Part shown: one piece after another, positions 37,263-46,890 of the stretch
Layout: every line of letters starts with the position of its first letter
How positions within the stretch are numbered: position 1 is the stretch's first letter
Translations under genes and position numbers: made by a program
Assembly (NCBI GenBank): GCA_015654795.1
Contig: JAATGF010000152.1
Coordinates: forward strand, 1 to 64,000
DNA from: Bacteroidales bacterium
GTDB lineage: Bacteria; Bacteroidota; Bacteroidia; Bacteroidales; Prolixibacteraceae
Reading direction: 5' to 3'
DNA length: 64,000 nucleotides
Notes under the pieces: generated by a model
Seen by the model: the letters and a program-made list of their open reading frames with translations, nothing else
Databases searched by the model: none
What the model was told of the DNA's origin: nothing

Positions 37263-38762
37263 ATCTATACATTCCAATTTTTTTATCCAGGCAATTGCTG
37301 TATTGTAATCGGCAACTGCCTCTATTTGTTTGTATTCGTAATCGAACGTTTGCTGGCGGACACGCAAAATATCGGTAAGACCAGAGCCTCCGGATGCAAA
37401 ACTCCTGAGCATGATATCAAGCGATTTAGAAGCTAACTGAGATTGATCTGCATATAGTTTTCTTCTGCGCTGTGCATCCTGATATAATTGCATAGCCTGA
37501 TAATACTCGGTTTGGAGTGAATTGACCGTGGTCTTATAATTTTGTGCATTTGCCGATTTTAAAAAGTCTGCCTCGGTTCGCATGGCTTTATACTTCTTCC
37601 TGTAAATAGGCAAAGTAACCGTTACCATTGGCATAATCATATCTTTCCCGTTCATGGCCGATGTTGACATTTCACTCTTATTAATGAGTGAATAATTCAA
37701 TCCTAAACCTACCATCGGGTAACTCATTCTTGTTACCATTTGCTTGCGCGCTTCGAGCGACTGTTGTTCAAACTGGAGCATTCCAAGCATAGGATTCTTA
37801 CTTAAAGAACTGTCGGGTATTGCCAGTTTCGATGGTTGAAAGGTGTCTGCAATTAAAGTATCGGACAGAAGGACTACTGAATTTGGTGGTCTGTTCAGGT
37901 AACTATTAAACTGTGCGGCAATCGTGTTTACCTGGTTTTTTAACTGTTCAATATTATTTTGAAGGTCACCAATTTCAATCTGAATCCGGTAAACATCGGA
38001 AAGGCCTGAACCTCCGGAAGAGGAACCCATATTACTGCCCTGCATAGGAGATGATGGCTGATTAGAAACAGCAGTACCCGTATTACCTCCCATCGCGTTC
38101 ATACCTGATGATCCTGAAGTTGAACTTTGGGTTACAGGTGTTGGACTTATTCTGTTTGATGAGGTAGTACTGTTACCTGCCGGCACTGCTTTGAACCTGA
38201 CAATAGCCAATCTCTCGATTGTGCGAAGCAGCTCAATATTTTTCTCCGAGATGCGGATATTCTGCTTCACTTTATGCATTTCATACAAGGTACGTTGTAC
38301 ATCATAAAGAACCTGCAATTTGGCATCGCGAAACAATTCGTATTTCGCTTTTGCCATCAGACTCATTTCATCTTTAGCATTTTTGAGCACCCCGAACCAC
38401 GGAAACATTTGCATAAGGCGAATATCCGCCACCTGATTTCCGCCTAATAATTCCATCGGACTGAGGAAAACTCCAAGACTAACATCAGGATCAGGCAGAC
38501 TGCCAACCTGCGGTACTTTCTGCAACGCCGCCTCATATTCAGCATATCTCTGCAAAACAGTGGGATTGTTTTTTACTGCAATCCCGAGATAAACCGATAA
38601 GGAATCTTGTTGGGCATTTGCCGAAATAGATTGAAATAGATTGAAATAGATTGAAACAAAAAAAATTAAATTGTATTTCAGAATATTGCCAATCGTATAG
38701 AAACAGATAGAAATAGACCAATTCTGGATTCCTGATGATAGGTAATTATTAGACTTTGTCAT
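37245..38762 (-). CDS. TolC family protein (CusC-like)
   Basis: Follows the cusB-like gene; 'NPTVLQRYAEYEAALQKVPQVGSLPDPDVSLGVFLSP', 'LRVRQQTFDYEYKQIEAVADYNTAIAWI'. Confidence 0.88.
   Translation of the reverse strand: MTKSNNYLSSGIQNWSISICFYTIGNILKYNLIFFVSIYFNLFQSISANAQQDSLSVYLGIAVKNNPTVLQRYAEYEAALQKVPQVGSLPDPDVSLGVFLSPMELLGGNQVADIRLMQMFPWFGVLKNAKDEMSLMAKAKYELFRDAKLQVLYDVQRTLYEMHKVKQNIRISEKNIELLRTIERLAIVRFKAVPAGNSTTSSNRISPTPVTQSSTSGSSGMNAMGGNTGTAVSNQPSSPMQGSNMGSSSGGSGLSDVYRIQIEIGDLQNNIEQLKNQVNTIAAQFNSYLNRPPNSVVLLSDTLIADTFQPSKLAIPDSSLSKNPMLGMLQFEQQSLEARKQMVTRMSYPMVGLGLNYSLINKSEMSTSAMNGKDMIMPMVTVTLPIYRKKYKAMRTEADFLKSANAQNYKTTVNSLQTEYYQAMQLYQDAQRRRKLYADQSQLASKSLDIMLRSFASGGSGLTDILRVRQQTFDYEYKQIEAVADYNTAIAWIKKLECIDENEIR
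38623..38656. repeat. 10-nt tandem repeat GAAATAGATT x3.4 inside the TolC signal-peptide coding region
   Basis: gaaatagatt gaaatagatt gaaatagatt gaaac. Confidence 0.85.
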
Positions 38763-39150
38763 GATTTTCTCTAGCCTTTTTTGTTGTAACTGTAATGAAA
38801 TTATTCAGTTTTACCAGTAATATCGAAGCCATACCATTAATAGTTTCGACTTCTTCTTTTGTGATTTTTTCTCTCTCGAATAGTAATTCGAACCAGTGTA
38901 TGAAAGCTTCAAAATGAGAACCCCTTGCGTTGTGGTAAAATCGAACTTTATCAAGATAATGAAAACGGCCATAACCTTCAGCAATATTTGCTCCAATAGA
39001 ATCCACAGATCTAAGAAATTGATCCCCAATATGTTTTTTATCTTCAAAACTTAATCTGCAATAAATCTTCCACGCTATCGTTGATAACTGCCTGGACAAC
39101 TTATAGACCTCCAGATTTTTTAGCTCGATGTAATTTTGGCTTTCCATAGT
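38749..39150 (-). CDS. Four-helix bundle protein (S23/IVP family)
   Basis: 'LKNLEVYKLSRQLSTIAWKIYCRLSFEDKKHIGDQFLRSVDSIGANIAEGYGRFHYLDKVRFYHNARGSHFE' is characteristic; start taken at MESQNYIELK (ORF track extends to 39171). Confidence 0.92.
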   Translation of the reverse strand, partial: TMESQNYIELKNLEVYKLSRQLSTIAWKIYCRLSFEDKKHIGDQFLRSVDSIGANIAEGYGRFHYLDKVRFYHNARGSHFEAFIHWFELLFEREKITKEEVETINGMASILLVKLNNFITVTTKKARENHDKV

Positions 39151-39169
39151 TTTATATTTTAGTTTAAAC

Positions 39170-39310
39170 AATTAATCAAAGGAAAATTTAGAAAAAGAAA
39201 TAATGAAATTCGTAGAAATAATTAGAAATATTTTCTTTGTATTTCCAACCATATTTCTATCTGTTTCGATTGTATTTCCAAAAATTTCTATCTATTTCAA
39301 TCCCCGTTCC
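39170..39310. repeat. R3 repeat, intergenic copy before the cusA-like gene end
   Basis: 'gtagaaataattagaaatattttctttgtatttccaaccatatttctatctgtttcgattgtatttcc'. Confidence 0.55.
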
Positions 39311-42300
39311 CTCCACATCGCCTGAAACAATGGAACCACGAACACCGTCATCACCTGAATAACCATACCGCCAAACATGGGTATTGCCATTGGAATCATA
39401 ATATCAGAACCTTTGCCTGTAGATGACAGAACTGGCAATAACGCGATAACTGCAACAGCTGTAGTCATCATTGCAGGTCGCACACGTTTCAGTCCGGCAG
39501 CGACTACCGCCTCACGAACATCATGAACAGTAGCAGGATGACGGGCTTCAAAAACCTGGTGAATATAGGTTCCCATAATGACTCCGTCGTTCGTGGCAAT
39601 ACCAAACAAGGCAATGAATCCTACCCAGACGGCCACACTTAAATTGATGGGGTGCATCTGAAACATATCCCGCAAATTAATACCCGCCACAGAAAAATTC
39701 ATAAACCAGCCCTGACCATAAAGCCACAACATGATAAAGCCGCCGGCAAAGGCTACAAAAACACCTGAAAAATGAATAAATGACGCAGTAACTGTGCGGA
39801 ACTGGAAATAGAGCAATAACAATATCAGCAGAAGACTTATAGGAATGACGATCGCCAATCTTTTTGTAGCCCTCATTTGATGCTCATAATTACCCGCAAA
39901 TTTATAAGATACGCCGGGAGACAAAACAAGCGCCCCGGAATTCAGTTTCTGTTGCAAGACTTTAGTCGCCTCTTCCACAACATCTACTTCCGCCTTGCCT
40001 TCGTTTTTATCGAAAATAACATACCCATTCAGAAAAGTATTTTCGCTCCTGATCATCTGCGCACCGCGCGTATAATCAATATCGGCAATTTCACCCAATG
40101 GAATCTGAACACCATTCCCGGCCGGAATTAAGATGCGTTTGAGATCATCCGGATTATCACGCAACTCACGCGCATAACGAACACGAATCGGGAAACGCTC
40201 CCGTCCTTCAACAGAATTGCTTAGCGCCATCCCTCCTACTGCCACTTGTAAAACCTCCTGCACATCGCTTACAGTCATGCCATAGCGAGCCATCGCTTCG
40301 CGATTTAGCTTTATTTCGAGATACGGAGCACCAACAGCGCGGTCATAAAATACGGCAGATGCCTTAATCGAGGGTACATCTTTCAATGCCTGTTCAAGTT
40401 GCATCCCCGCCTTTTCGATGGCGTCCAAATCTGGCCCATAGACTTTTAAGCCCATCGGAGCACGCATTCCGGTTGAAAGCATTACCAAACGTGTTTCGAT
40501 AGGTTGCAATTTGGGAGCGGAAGTCAATCCCGGAATATTGGTCACTTTCACAATCTCGTTCCAAATATCATTAGGACTCTTTATTTGGGGTCGCCATTGA
40601 CGAAAATACTCACCATGGCTATCCCGAATAAGAAATGAATGGATATTTTTTGAAATAGATTGAAATGAATTGAAATTCATGGAAATATTTGTGTAAGGCC
40701 TTTCAACTTCTATCCACTTACCATGAACCAGAATATGAAATATTTCGTTTTCTTTCTCATACCCAATTGCCTCAATACTACCTATTTCTATTTTATTTCC
40801 ATTTATTTCAGTCAAATCTCTATTTATTTCTATTTTATTTCCACTTGTATCATCCTTATTTCCATTTGTTTCTATCGTATTTCTAACTTTCTGTAAATCC
40901 AAAACAAAATTCCCATTCTTATCTACTTTAAACATTTCCCGCTGTCCATTCTCGTCGAGGATATATTCTGAACGATAATTGATTGTATTCTCAAACATTT
41001 GCACAGGAGCAGGGTCAAGCGCGGAGTTTACCCTACCCCACTTACCAACAGCGACCTCTACCTCAGGAATCGTGGACAGGCGTTTATCGAGTGTTTCAAT
41101 ATATTGAAGGTTCTTTTCGATGCTTGAATGTGGCATACTGGTTGGCATAAGCAGGAACGAACCTTCATTGAGTGACGGCATAAACTCCTTACCAGTTCCC
41201 GGAAACGTTTTTGCAGGCGCCTGCCAAAAAGCGGTTTGCCTGAAACTTTTCCAGCCCATTTTTTCGGCACCCGTGGCAACAAATCCGAATGATTTATCGA
41301 AACCCAGCCAAACCAAAAGACCTAATAATAAGGTAACGCCTGGAATAATGAGAAACTTACGTTTGTGTGCTAATGCCCAACGAATGATATCTTCATAGAA
41401 ATGAACCATCGACATCAAAGCTGCAAGAATAATGGCTATAATTCCGCCAACAAATATAAAGTTGGTTAAAATACTGTTATGAGCGCCTAACGGAAGCCAC
41501 TCAATAGTGAGGTACCAGGCAGCGACAAGCACGGTGATGGCAATATTGATATAGTTGGGATATTCCTTTTTGCGTTCTGGCCAACGATCTTCGAGCAGAT
41601 TATTGATACCAATTGCAATTAAAGCCAATGCAGGCCACGCGTTCCATAAAATTACAAACAGGATACCTGCGACAAACAAGCCTCCGTTCCAGATTTTACG
41701 AATCTTCTTTGTATCAATACGTATCGAAAAGAAAATATGCGTTAAAGTAGGGAGGACAACAATTCCAAGAATGAAGGCAGAAATCAGTGCAAACGTTTTG
41801 GTGAAGGCCAGCGGGTGAAACAGCTTTCCCTCAGCGGCCTGCATGGCAAAAACGGGAAGGAAACTAACGATGGTGGTTGCGATAGATGTTACAACCGCCG
41901 CACGTACTTCGGTGGTTGCAAAATAGATGACCGACATTAATTTTTTCCCGCGAATCCCTTTGTTTTCGGGCATTTCCAAATGCCTGAGAATATTCTCCAC
42001 ATCCACAATTCCGATGTCAACCATTACACCAATTGCAATTGCGATGCCCGATAGAGCAACAATATTGGCTTCAACACCAAAAAGACGCATAAGAATAAAG
42101 GTCATTAGCACACCAATCGGAAGTAATCCTGCAACAATTAAAGATGCCCGCAGATTCATTACAAGGACAATAATGACGATAATACTTATCAGGATTTCGT
42201 GCGACAGCGCAGATTCAAGTGTTCCAATGGTTTCCTTAATCAGTCCTGTACGGTCGTAGAATGGAACAATCGTTACTTTAGAAACAGTACCATCGGGCAA

Positions 42301-43308
42301 CGTTTTTTGAGGAAGTCCGCCTTCAATCTCTTTAATTTTATCCTTTACATTGTTGATGACATCCATTGGATTTGAGCCATAACGGGCAACAACAACTGCG
42401 CCAACAGCCTCGGAACCAGATTTATCAAGCCCTCCTCGACGTGTGGCCGGACCAAATGCAACGCGCGCCACATCTTTAATCCGCACCGGGACGTTATTCC
42501 GGACTGCGACCACAGAAATTTCAAGATCATCGAGATTCTTAACATACCCTAAACCACGGATAATATACTCAACGTTATTTAATTCCATTGTTTCAGCACC
42601 TATGTCGAGGTTGCTTTTACGAACGGCATTCATTACGTCCATAACTGAAACGTTGAATGCTTTGAGCGCTTCGGGATTTAAGTCGATCTGATATTCCTTA
42701 ATAAAACCACCTACGGTTGCTACTTCTGAAACCCCTTCGGCGGTTGACAATCCATATTTGACGTAAAAATCCTGGATAGTACGAAGTTCCTGAGGATCCC
42801 ATCCCCCATTGGGGTTACCAGTTTTGGGATTGCGTCCTTCCAAAGTATACCAATAAATTTGGCCAAGTGCAGTTGCATCGGGTCCAAGAGTTGGCTGCAC
42901 TCCGGCAGGCAATGTCCCTGAAGGCAAAGAATTAAGCTTTTCGAGAATGCGCGAACGGCTCCAGTAAAATTCTATATTGTCTTTAAAAATGATATAGATA
43001 AAAGACATTCCAAACATAGAGGTGCTTCGCACAGTTTCCACACCGGGAATTCCCAATAAGGCAGTCGTCAAAGGATAGGTGACCTGATCCTGCATATCTT
43101 TGGGAGAACGTCCCATCCATTCGGTAGCGACTATCTGCTGATTTTCGCCAATATCAGGAATTGCATCCACAGCAATCGGATCACGTGGAAAGAAATCTGA
43201 TTTCCAGTTGAAAGGCATAAATACCATTCCCAGCACTACAAAAGTGATCAGGAAAATAAAGGTAATCAGCCTGTTTTCGAGGAAATATTTAACAAGTCGG
43301 TTGAACAT
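39292..43308 (-). CDS. CusA/CzcA family heavy-metal efflux RND permease
   Basis: 1338 aa; 'VPDIGENQQIVATEWMGRSPKDMQDQVTYPLTTALLGIPGVETVRSTSMFG'-type region, 'ATNDGVIMGTYI', large variable periplasmic insert. Confidence 0.95.
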   Translation of the reverse strand: MFNRLVKYFLENRLITFIFLITFVVLGMVFMPFNWKSDFFPRDPIAVDAIPDIGENQQIVATEWMGRSPKDMQDQVTYPLTTALLGIPGVETVRSTSMFGMSFIYIIFKDNIEFYWSRSRILEKLNSLPSGTLPAGVQPTLGPDATALGQIYWYTLEGRNPKTGNPNGGWDPQELRTIQDFYVKYGLSTAEGVSEVATVGGFIKEYQIDLNPEALKAFNVSVMDVMNAVRKSNLDIGAETMELNNVEYIIRGLGYVKNLDDLEISVVAVRNNVPVRIKDVARVAFGPATRRGGLDKSGSEAVGAVVVARYGSNPMDVINNVKDKIKEIEGGLPQKTLPDGTVSKVTIVPFYDRTGLIKETIGTLESALSHEILISIIVIIVLVMNLRASLIVAGLLPIGVLMTFILMRLFGVEANIVALSGIAIAIGVMVDIGIVDVENILRHLEMPENKGIRGKKLMSVIYFATTEVRAAVVTSIATTIVSFLPVFAMQAAEGKLFHPLAFTKTFALISAFILGIVVLPTLTHIFFSIRIDTKKIRKIWNGGLFVAGILFVILWNAWPALALIAIGINNLLEDRWPERKKEYPNYINIAITVLVAAWYLTIEWLPLGAHNSILTNFIFVGGIIAIILAALMSMVHFYEDIIRWALAHKRKFLIIPGVTLLLGLLVWLGFDKSFGFVATGAEKMGWKSFRQTAFWQAPAKTFPGTGKEFMPSLNEGSFLLMPTSMPHSSIEKNLQYIETLDKRLSTIPEVEVAVGKWGRVNSALDPAPVQMFENTINYRSEYILDENGQREMFKVDKNGNFVLDLQKVRNTIETNGNKDDTSGNKIEINRDLTEINGNKIEIGSIEAIGYEKENEIFHILVHGKWIEVERPYTNISMNFNSFQSISKNIHSFLIRDSHGEYFRQWRPQIKSPNDIWNEIVKVTNIPGLTSAPKLQPIETRLVMLSTGMRAPMGLKVYGPDLDAIEKAGMQLEQALKDVPSIKASAVFYDRAVGAPYLEIKLNREAMARYGMTVSDVQEVLQVAVGGMALSNSVEGRERFPIRVRYARELRDNPDDLKRILIPAGNGVQIPLGEIADIDYTRGAQMIRSENTFLNGYVIFDKNEGKAEVDVVEEATKVLQQKLNSGALVLSPGVSYKFAGNYEHQMRATKRLAIVIPISLLLILLLLYFQFRTVTASFIHFSGVFVAFAGGFIMLWLYGQGWFMNFSVAGINLRDMFQMHPINLSVAVWVGFIALFGIATNDGVIMGTYIHQVFEARHPATVHDVREAVVAAGLKRVRPAMMTTAVAVIALLPVLSSTGKGSDIMIPMAIPMFGGMVIQVMTVFVVPLFQAMWRERGLK
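40640..40900. repeat. R3 repeat inside the cusA-like coding sequence
   Basis: 'ttatttccatttatttcagtcaaatctctatttatttctattttatttccacttgtatcatccttatttccatttg' encodes 'TNGNKDDTSGNKIEINRDLTEINGNKIEI'. Confidence 0.7.
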
Positions 43309-43325
43309 GGTATTTTCTTTAAGTG

Positions 43326-43616
43326 TTAATGATGACCACCGTGACCACCGCTGCTTACTCCCATCCCGGTATGACTATCTGGCATCCTGTCTTGGTTCAA
43401 ATTAGTGGACTTTGAATTTCGGTAATCATCGTAAGATATCATTTCCATCCCACATTTCGGGCATTTATCCGGCTTAGAAGCAATATACTCCTTGTGCATC
43501 GGACAAAGATACATCGCATGTTGATTAAGTTGTTTTTGCTGAGCAATATGTCTTCCACAGGAGGTGAATGCAAACACGGAAACTGTTATCAAAAGAATTG
43601 AAATAGGTTTCTTCAT
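43326..43616 (-). CDS. Small lipoprotein with heavy-metal-binding motif
   Basis: 'MYLCPMHKEYIASKPDKCPKCGMEM'; lipobox 'SVFAFTSCG'. Confidence 0.85.
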   Translation of the reverse strand: MKKPISILLITVSVFAFTSCGRHIAQQKQLNQHAMYLCPMHKEYIASKPDKCPKCGMEMISYDDYRNSKSTNLNQDRMPDSHTGMGVSSGGHGGHH

Positions 43617-43885
43617 TTTTATATCTGCCTATTCACATTTATAACATACTTAGTGTGGACAGGGAACTATCCCCTGTCCAACAACTAAAAAAATCACCTT
43701 TCAAACCTTACGTCAAATAATGGAGGGCAATTATGAAATTTAATGACATCCTCCTAAATATTGCAATATATTACTGCTGCAATGACCAGCATACGAAGCA
43801 GTCATGCTGAAAATGCAAAAGTATGATACAATACAATGACAATAATTGATTTATTCAGTATAAATAGATATAAATGCGAATTAAA

Positions 43886-44473
43886 TTATTTAATATTCTG
43901 GCTTTCGAGAAAATGATTGATTTTATAATGCTTGTGAAATTGGTCGTATTCGCCCAGTGAAGCATCGGTCTTGAATTGGCTGTCAATAGCGTCATGCAAC
44001 GTATGATTTCCAGAGAAAGTAGCCTTGAGATTTAATAGTGTTAATTCCAAAATCCCATCTCCGCCACCTCTGCTAAAATAATAAGTTGTAGTTGTTTTGA
44101 CACCTGCCTGATGAGACACAGTCTTGGCTGTTTCTTTGGTGTAAATCCAAAGCGCCCCTTTGTCTGCGAGTGGAAAGTGCTCGTTATTCTGAAAACGGAC
44201 AACCTTTTCATCGCAAAGCTGGTAACCCCATGTCTCGGCCTTTTTAAGATCGTAAGACTTGCCTTCGTGGACAACTGTTATAAAATCTTTGCCTAGAAAA
44301 TTGTTGAGTTTTATTTTGTGCTTTTCGGTAGCACAATCGATACCATATTCCATTTTACCAGATGTGTAGTCGGCAAATGTTTTAAAAACGCCGCTCTTTT
44401 GTGCAAACGAAGAAACGGAACTCAAAATAAGGGCTGCAAAAACTGCGCTCCTAATAAAATATATTGATTTCAT
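43886..44473 (-). CDS. Secreted hypothetical protein
   Basis: Signal peptide 'MKSIYFIRSAVFAALILSSVSSFAQ'; ORF track extends to 44506. Confidence 0.7.
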   Translation of the reverse strand: MKSIYFIRSAVFAALILSSVSSFAQKSGVFKTFADYTSGKMEYGIDCATEKHKIKLNNFLGKDFITVVHEGKSYDLKKAETWGYQLCDEKVVRFQNNEHFPLADKGALWIYTKETAKTVSHQAGVKTTTTYYFSRGGGDGILELTLLNLKATFSGNHTLHDAIDSQFKTDASLGEYDQFHKHYKINHFLESQNIK

Positions 44474-44545
44474 AATGATTATACTTATTGATTTTAATAA
44501 ATTCAAAGAATGAATATGATTTTTAAAAGTCTATTAACCTGGTAT

Positions 44546-44947
44546 TTACTTCGTCCTGTCATACTTGCAGCAACCGGGTAAAGCATCGTAAGCTTTATCA
44601 TCGGCTTTCACTAAGTCATTGTCATGACCGGCAGCTGCAACTTTCTTTGCAATCACTTCCAGGTTCGTCTTTGCCGGATCGAATGTTACAGAGAGTATCT
44701 TACTTTTTTTGTCCCAGTCTGCTTTAGAAACACCATCGAACGTTACCGCTTTTTCGATACGGGCTTTGCACATATCGCATTCACCTGAAACTTTGAGTGT
44801 TTCGGTTTTTGCAGAGGCCATATCCATTTTAGAATCTGTTTTAGTCTTGGACATGTCCATTTTTGAATGATCGTGCATTTGGGCATAGGAGTTAGCACCC
44901 AATACCATTGTCAATAAGACAATTATAATAATTTTTACAGTTTTCAT
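44546..44947 (-). CDS. Heavy-metal-associated (HMA) domain protein
   Basis: 'LKVSGECDMCKARIEKAVTFDGVSKADWDKKSKILSVTFDPAKTNLEVIAKKVAAAGHD'. Confidence 0.9.
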   Translation of the reverse strand: MKTVKIIIIVLLTMVLGANSYAQMHDHSKMDMSKTKTDSKMDMASAKTETLKVSGECDMCKARIEKAVTFDGVSKADWDKKSKILSVTFDPAKTNLEVIAKKVAAAGHDNDLVKADDKAYDALPGCCKYDRTK

Positions 44948-45051
44948 AATCTTAAAATATTGATATTAATGTCTTGAATAATAGAAATAAAAATTCATTA
45001 GCAAAGAAATTTACATAACTTTCCTGCTAAATAACAGTAACGACATTAGTA

Positions 45052-45471
45052 TCAAATACGGAACACACAAATGTTGGGCAAGCTGACAGCGCTCACCATA
45101 AAATTACCTGGCGGACTGACATTTGTGCAAATAAGACTTAAAGCTGATAAGGTATGAATCTGTGAATCTACAGGAATATCAAAAACCTGCAAAATGTTTT
45201 GCGAAAAAGCTTTAAAATCAGAAAACGAAGGGGCATAATTGTTCTCTACAGCAAAAACTGAAACCTTGTTTGTGCAGCAGTGAGAACTGATATGCTTCCC
45301 GGGTGAATGGCACTGATCAACGGAACTCTCCATACCACATGAAGCCACCGCACCCAAAACAGATACTTTGGAAGCTGCAGCTCTACCACCACAATAATGT
45401 GTTGAGATGGTAAGATGCATCACCGAAAGCAGGATGAGCAATGAAAATGATATGGATAAAAACTTCTTCAT
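45052..45471 (-). CDS. HYC_CC_PP-like small secreted Cys-rich protein
   Basis: 'STHYCGGRAAASKVSVLGAVASCGMESS...CCTNKV' matches the H-Y-C-G/CC pattern of this family, common in Bacteroidetes metal loci. Confidence 0.75.
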   Translation of the reverse strand: MKKFLSISFSLLILLSVMHLTISTHYCGGRAAASKVSVLGAVASCGMESSVDQCHSPGKHISSHCCTNKVSVFAVENNYAPSFSDFKAFSQNILQVFDIPVDSQIHTLSALSLICTNVSPPGNFMVSAVSLPNICVFRI

Positions 45472-45579
45472 ATGAAACTATAAACGATTACCCGTTAAAA
45501 TAGTTTTGCAAATATATGACAAAAAACTTTATAAAAAAAATTCTAAAATTTGAAGGGTGTACAACAAAATTCATAGTAA

Positions 45580-45870
45580 GGGATCAAGACAGAATTCCGG
45601 GGGAAGATATCTAAGAATGCATAGTAAAATGGATTTGAACACGGATGCCGGTTTCATTGAGGTCCGGAAATACAGATTATGGAGCACTAAATACCCATAA
45701 AATTGTCACCAGCGAAAGGAGCCCGAAGTTGGTATGAGGAAGGTACGGAGTTGGTACGGACCAAATACGAAGGAAGTGGGAGCCTTTATCGATACGATAA
45801 AGGTAAGGAAAAAACGTATAGTCCGGATTAACTTTTATTGAAATGGACGGAGATGGACAAAGATGGACAA
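45580..45870 (+). repeat. Dispersed repeat R1, copy 3
   Basis: 'gggatcaagacagaattccgggggaagatatctaagaatgcatagtaaaatgg...GGTATGAGGAA GGTACGGAGTT GGTACGGACCA AATACGAAGGA'; perfect hairpin CCTTTATCG-ATA-CGATAAAGG 45783-45803. Confidence 0.75.
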
Positions 45871-46074
45871 AGCTTTGCTCTTTTTTTTTATAATTTTTTC
45901 CCAAAAACATTTCAGTTTGATCCATAAGTAAGCCGTATTTTTCGATTAAAAGGGATCACATGACATTGTTGGGGGAATTTTTTATTCGATTATAGCTCAT
46001 TTACAACTTGCAACTTTAGTCCAAAAATAAAATCGTATGGTGAAACTAATTTTTAGAAGCTCACCGCCTTAATT

Positions 46075-46395
46075 TCTGGAGTCACAGTTAAAGTCACAAC
46101 CTACACCATCATATATGACTAATAATCAGAATATTATACAGATATTTTAGTAAATAATGTCACAGCTAAAGTCACAATAAAGTCACAAACTATCGATCTG
46201 TCTCTGAAATTTCATATGAATATTTTAATAAACAAAGTCATAGTTAAAGTCGCACAAAAAATCACGGGAAATCTGCTTATTTTGTGACTTTATTGCGACA
46301 AATATCCTTGTAACTCGTATGATTATCAGCAATTATCTTGTGACTTTAAATTACATACGGGAGTTTGTTTTATTGTCACAAATTGTTCAGCCAGC
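46075..46395. repeat. AAAGTCACAA-type degenerate repeats in both orientations
   Basis: 'agtcacagttaaagtcacaa', 'gtcacagctaaagtcacaataaagtcacaaac', 'ttgtgactttattgcgac', 'ttgtgactttaaatt'. Confidence 0.6.
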
Positions 46396-46559
46396 CACCT
46401 TAAAATCCTGAAGGGGATTAAACGTATGTAGCTCCGGATGCAAAATGAGGGCTGCCATTATCAATACAACCGGTACCCAGAATACAGGAAGTTCAACAAG
46501 GCGATCTGCAGTTCTCCACGACTCTTTATAACCTGTTTTTATTCGGTAACGGACCGCAC

Positions 46560-46890
46560 TTGCTCTATGCCTGCTCTATATCCGCTCTATGTTTGGTTCT
46601 TGTTTGGTCCATATCTCGTTTATTAAAGATTCTTTAGATAAATCTCCCTTTCTCCCCATCGCCTTTTCGCCCTTGCGCCCCATCATTCTATTTCCCTGCT
46701 CTATGTTTGGCCCATATCGAGTCTGGTATCAGGTCCTTTATCTACATCGGATTCTCAAACGAAGATTTTTAATGACTTTTTTCAATGACGGCGAAGCCAA
46801 TGACTATTTTAATGACCTTAATGACAATGCCGCCCCATCGCCTTTTCGCCCTTGCGCCCCATCATTCCATTTTCCTTATCTATATTCAGA
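46560..46890 (+). repeat. Dispersed repeat R2
   Basis: GCTCTATGCCT/GCTCTATATCC/GCTCTATGTTT/GGTTCTTGTTT/GGTCCATATCT in exact 11-nt phase 46562-46616; AATGAC 9/12/15-nt repeats; CGCCCCATCAT motif. Confidence 0.75.

Noticed and set aside
38749-39171. Diversity-generating retroelement suggested by the Avd-like four-helix bundle protein
   Set aside because: No reverse transcriptase and no adenine-biased template/variable repeat pair seen; the S23-like family is widespread on its own.
39877-43405. Plus-strand ORFs within the cusA-like gene
   Set aside because: Fully overlapped by a clear 1338-aa RND permease on the minus strand; no family motifs.
46560-46890. Short ORFs over R2 (46438-46626, 46589-46897, 55584-55787, 55613-55804, 55732-55968)
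   Set aside because: They are low-complexity translations of dispersed repeats; the frames differ between copies. Not called as genes.
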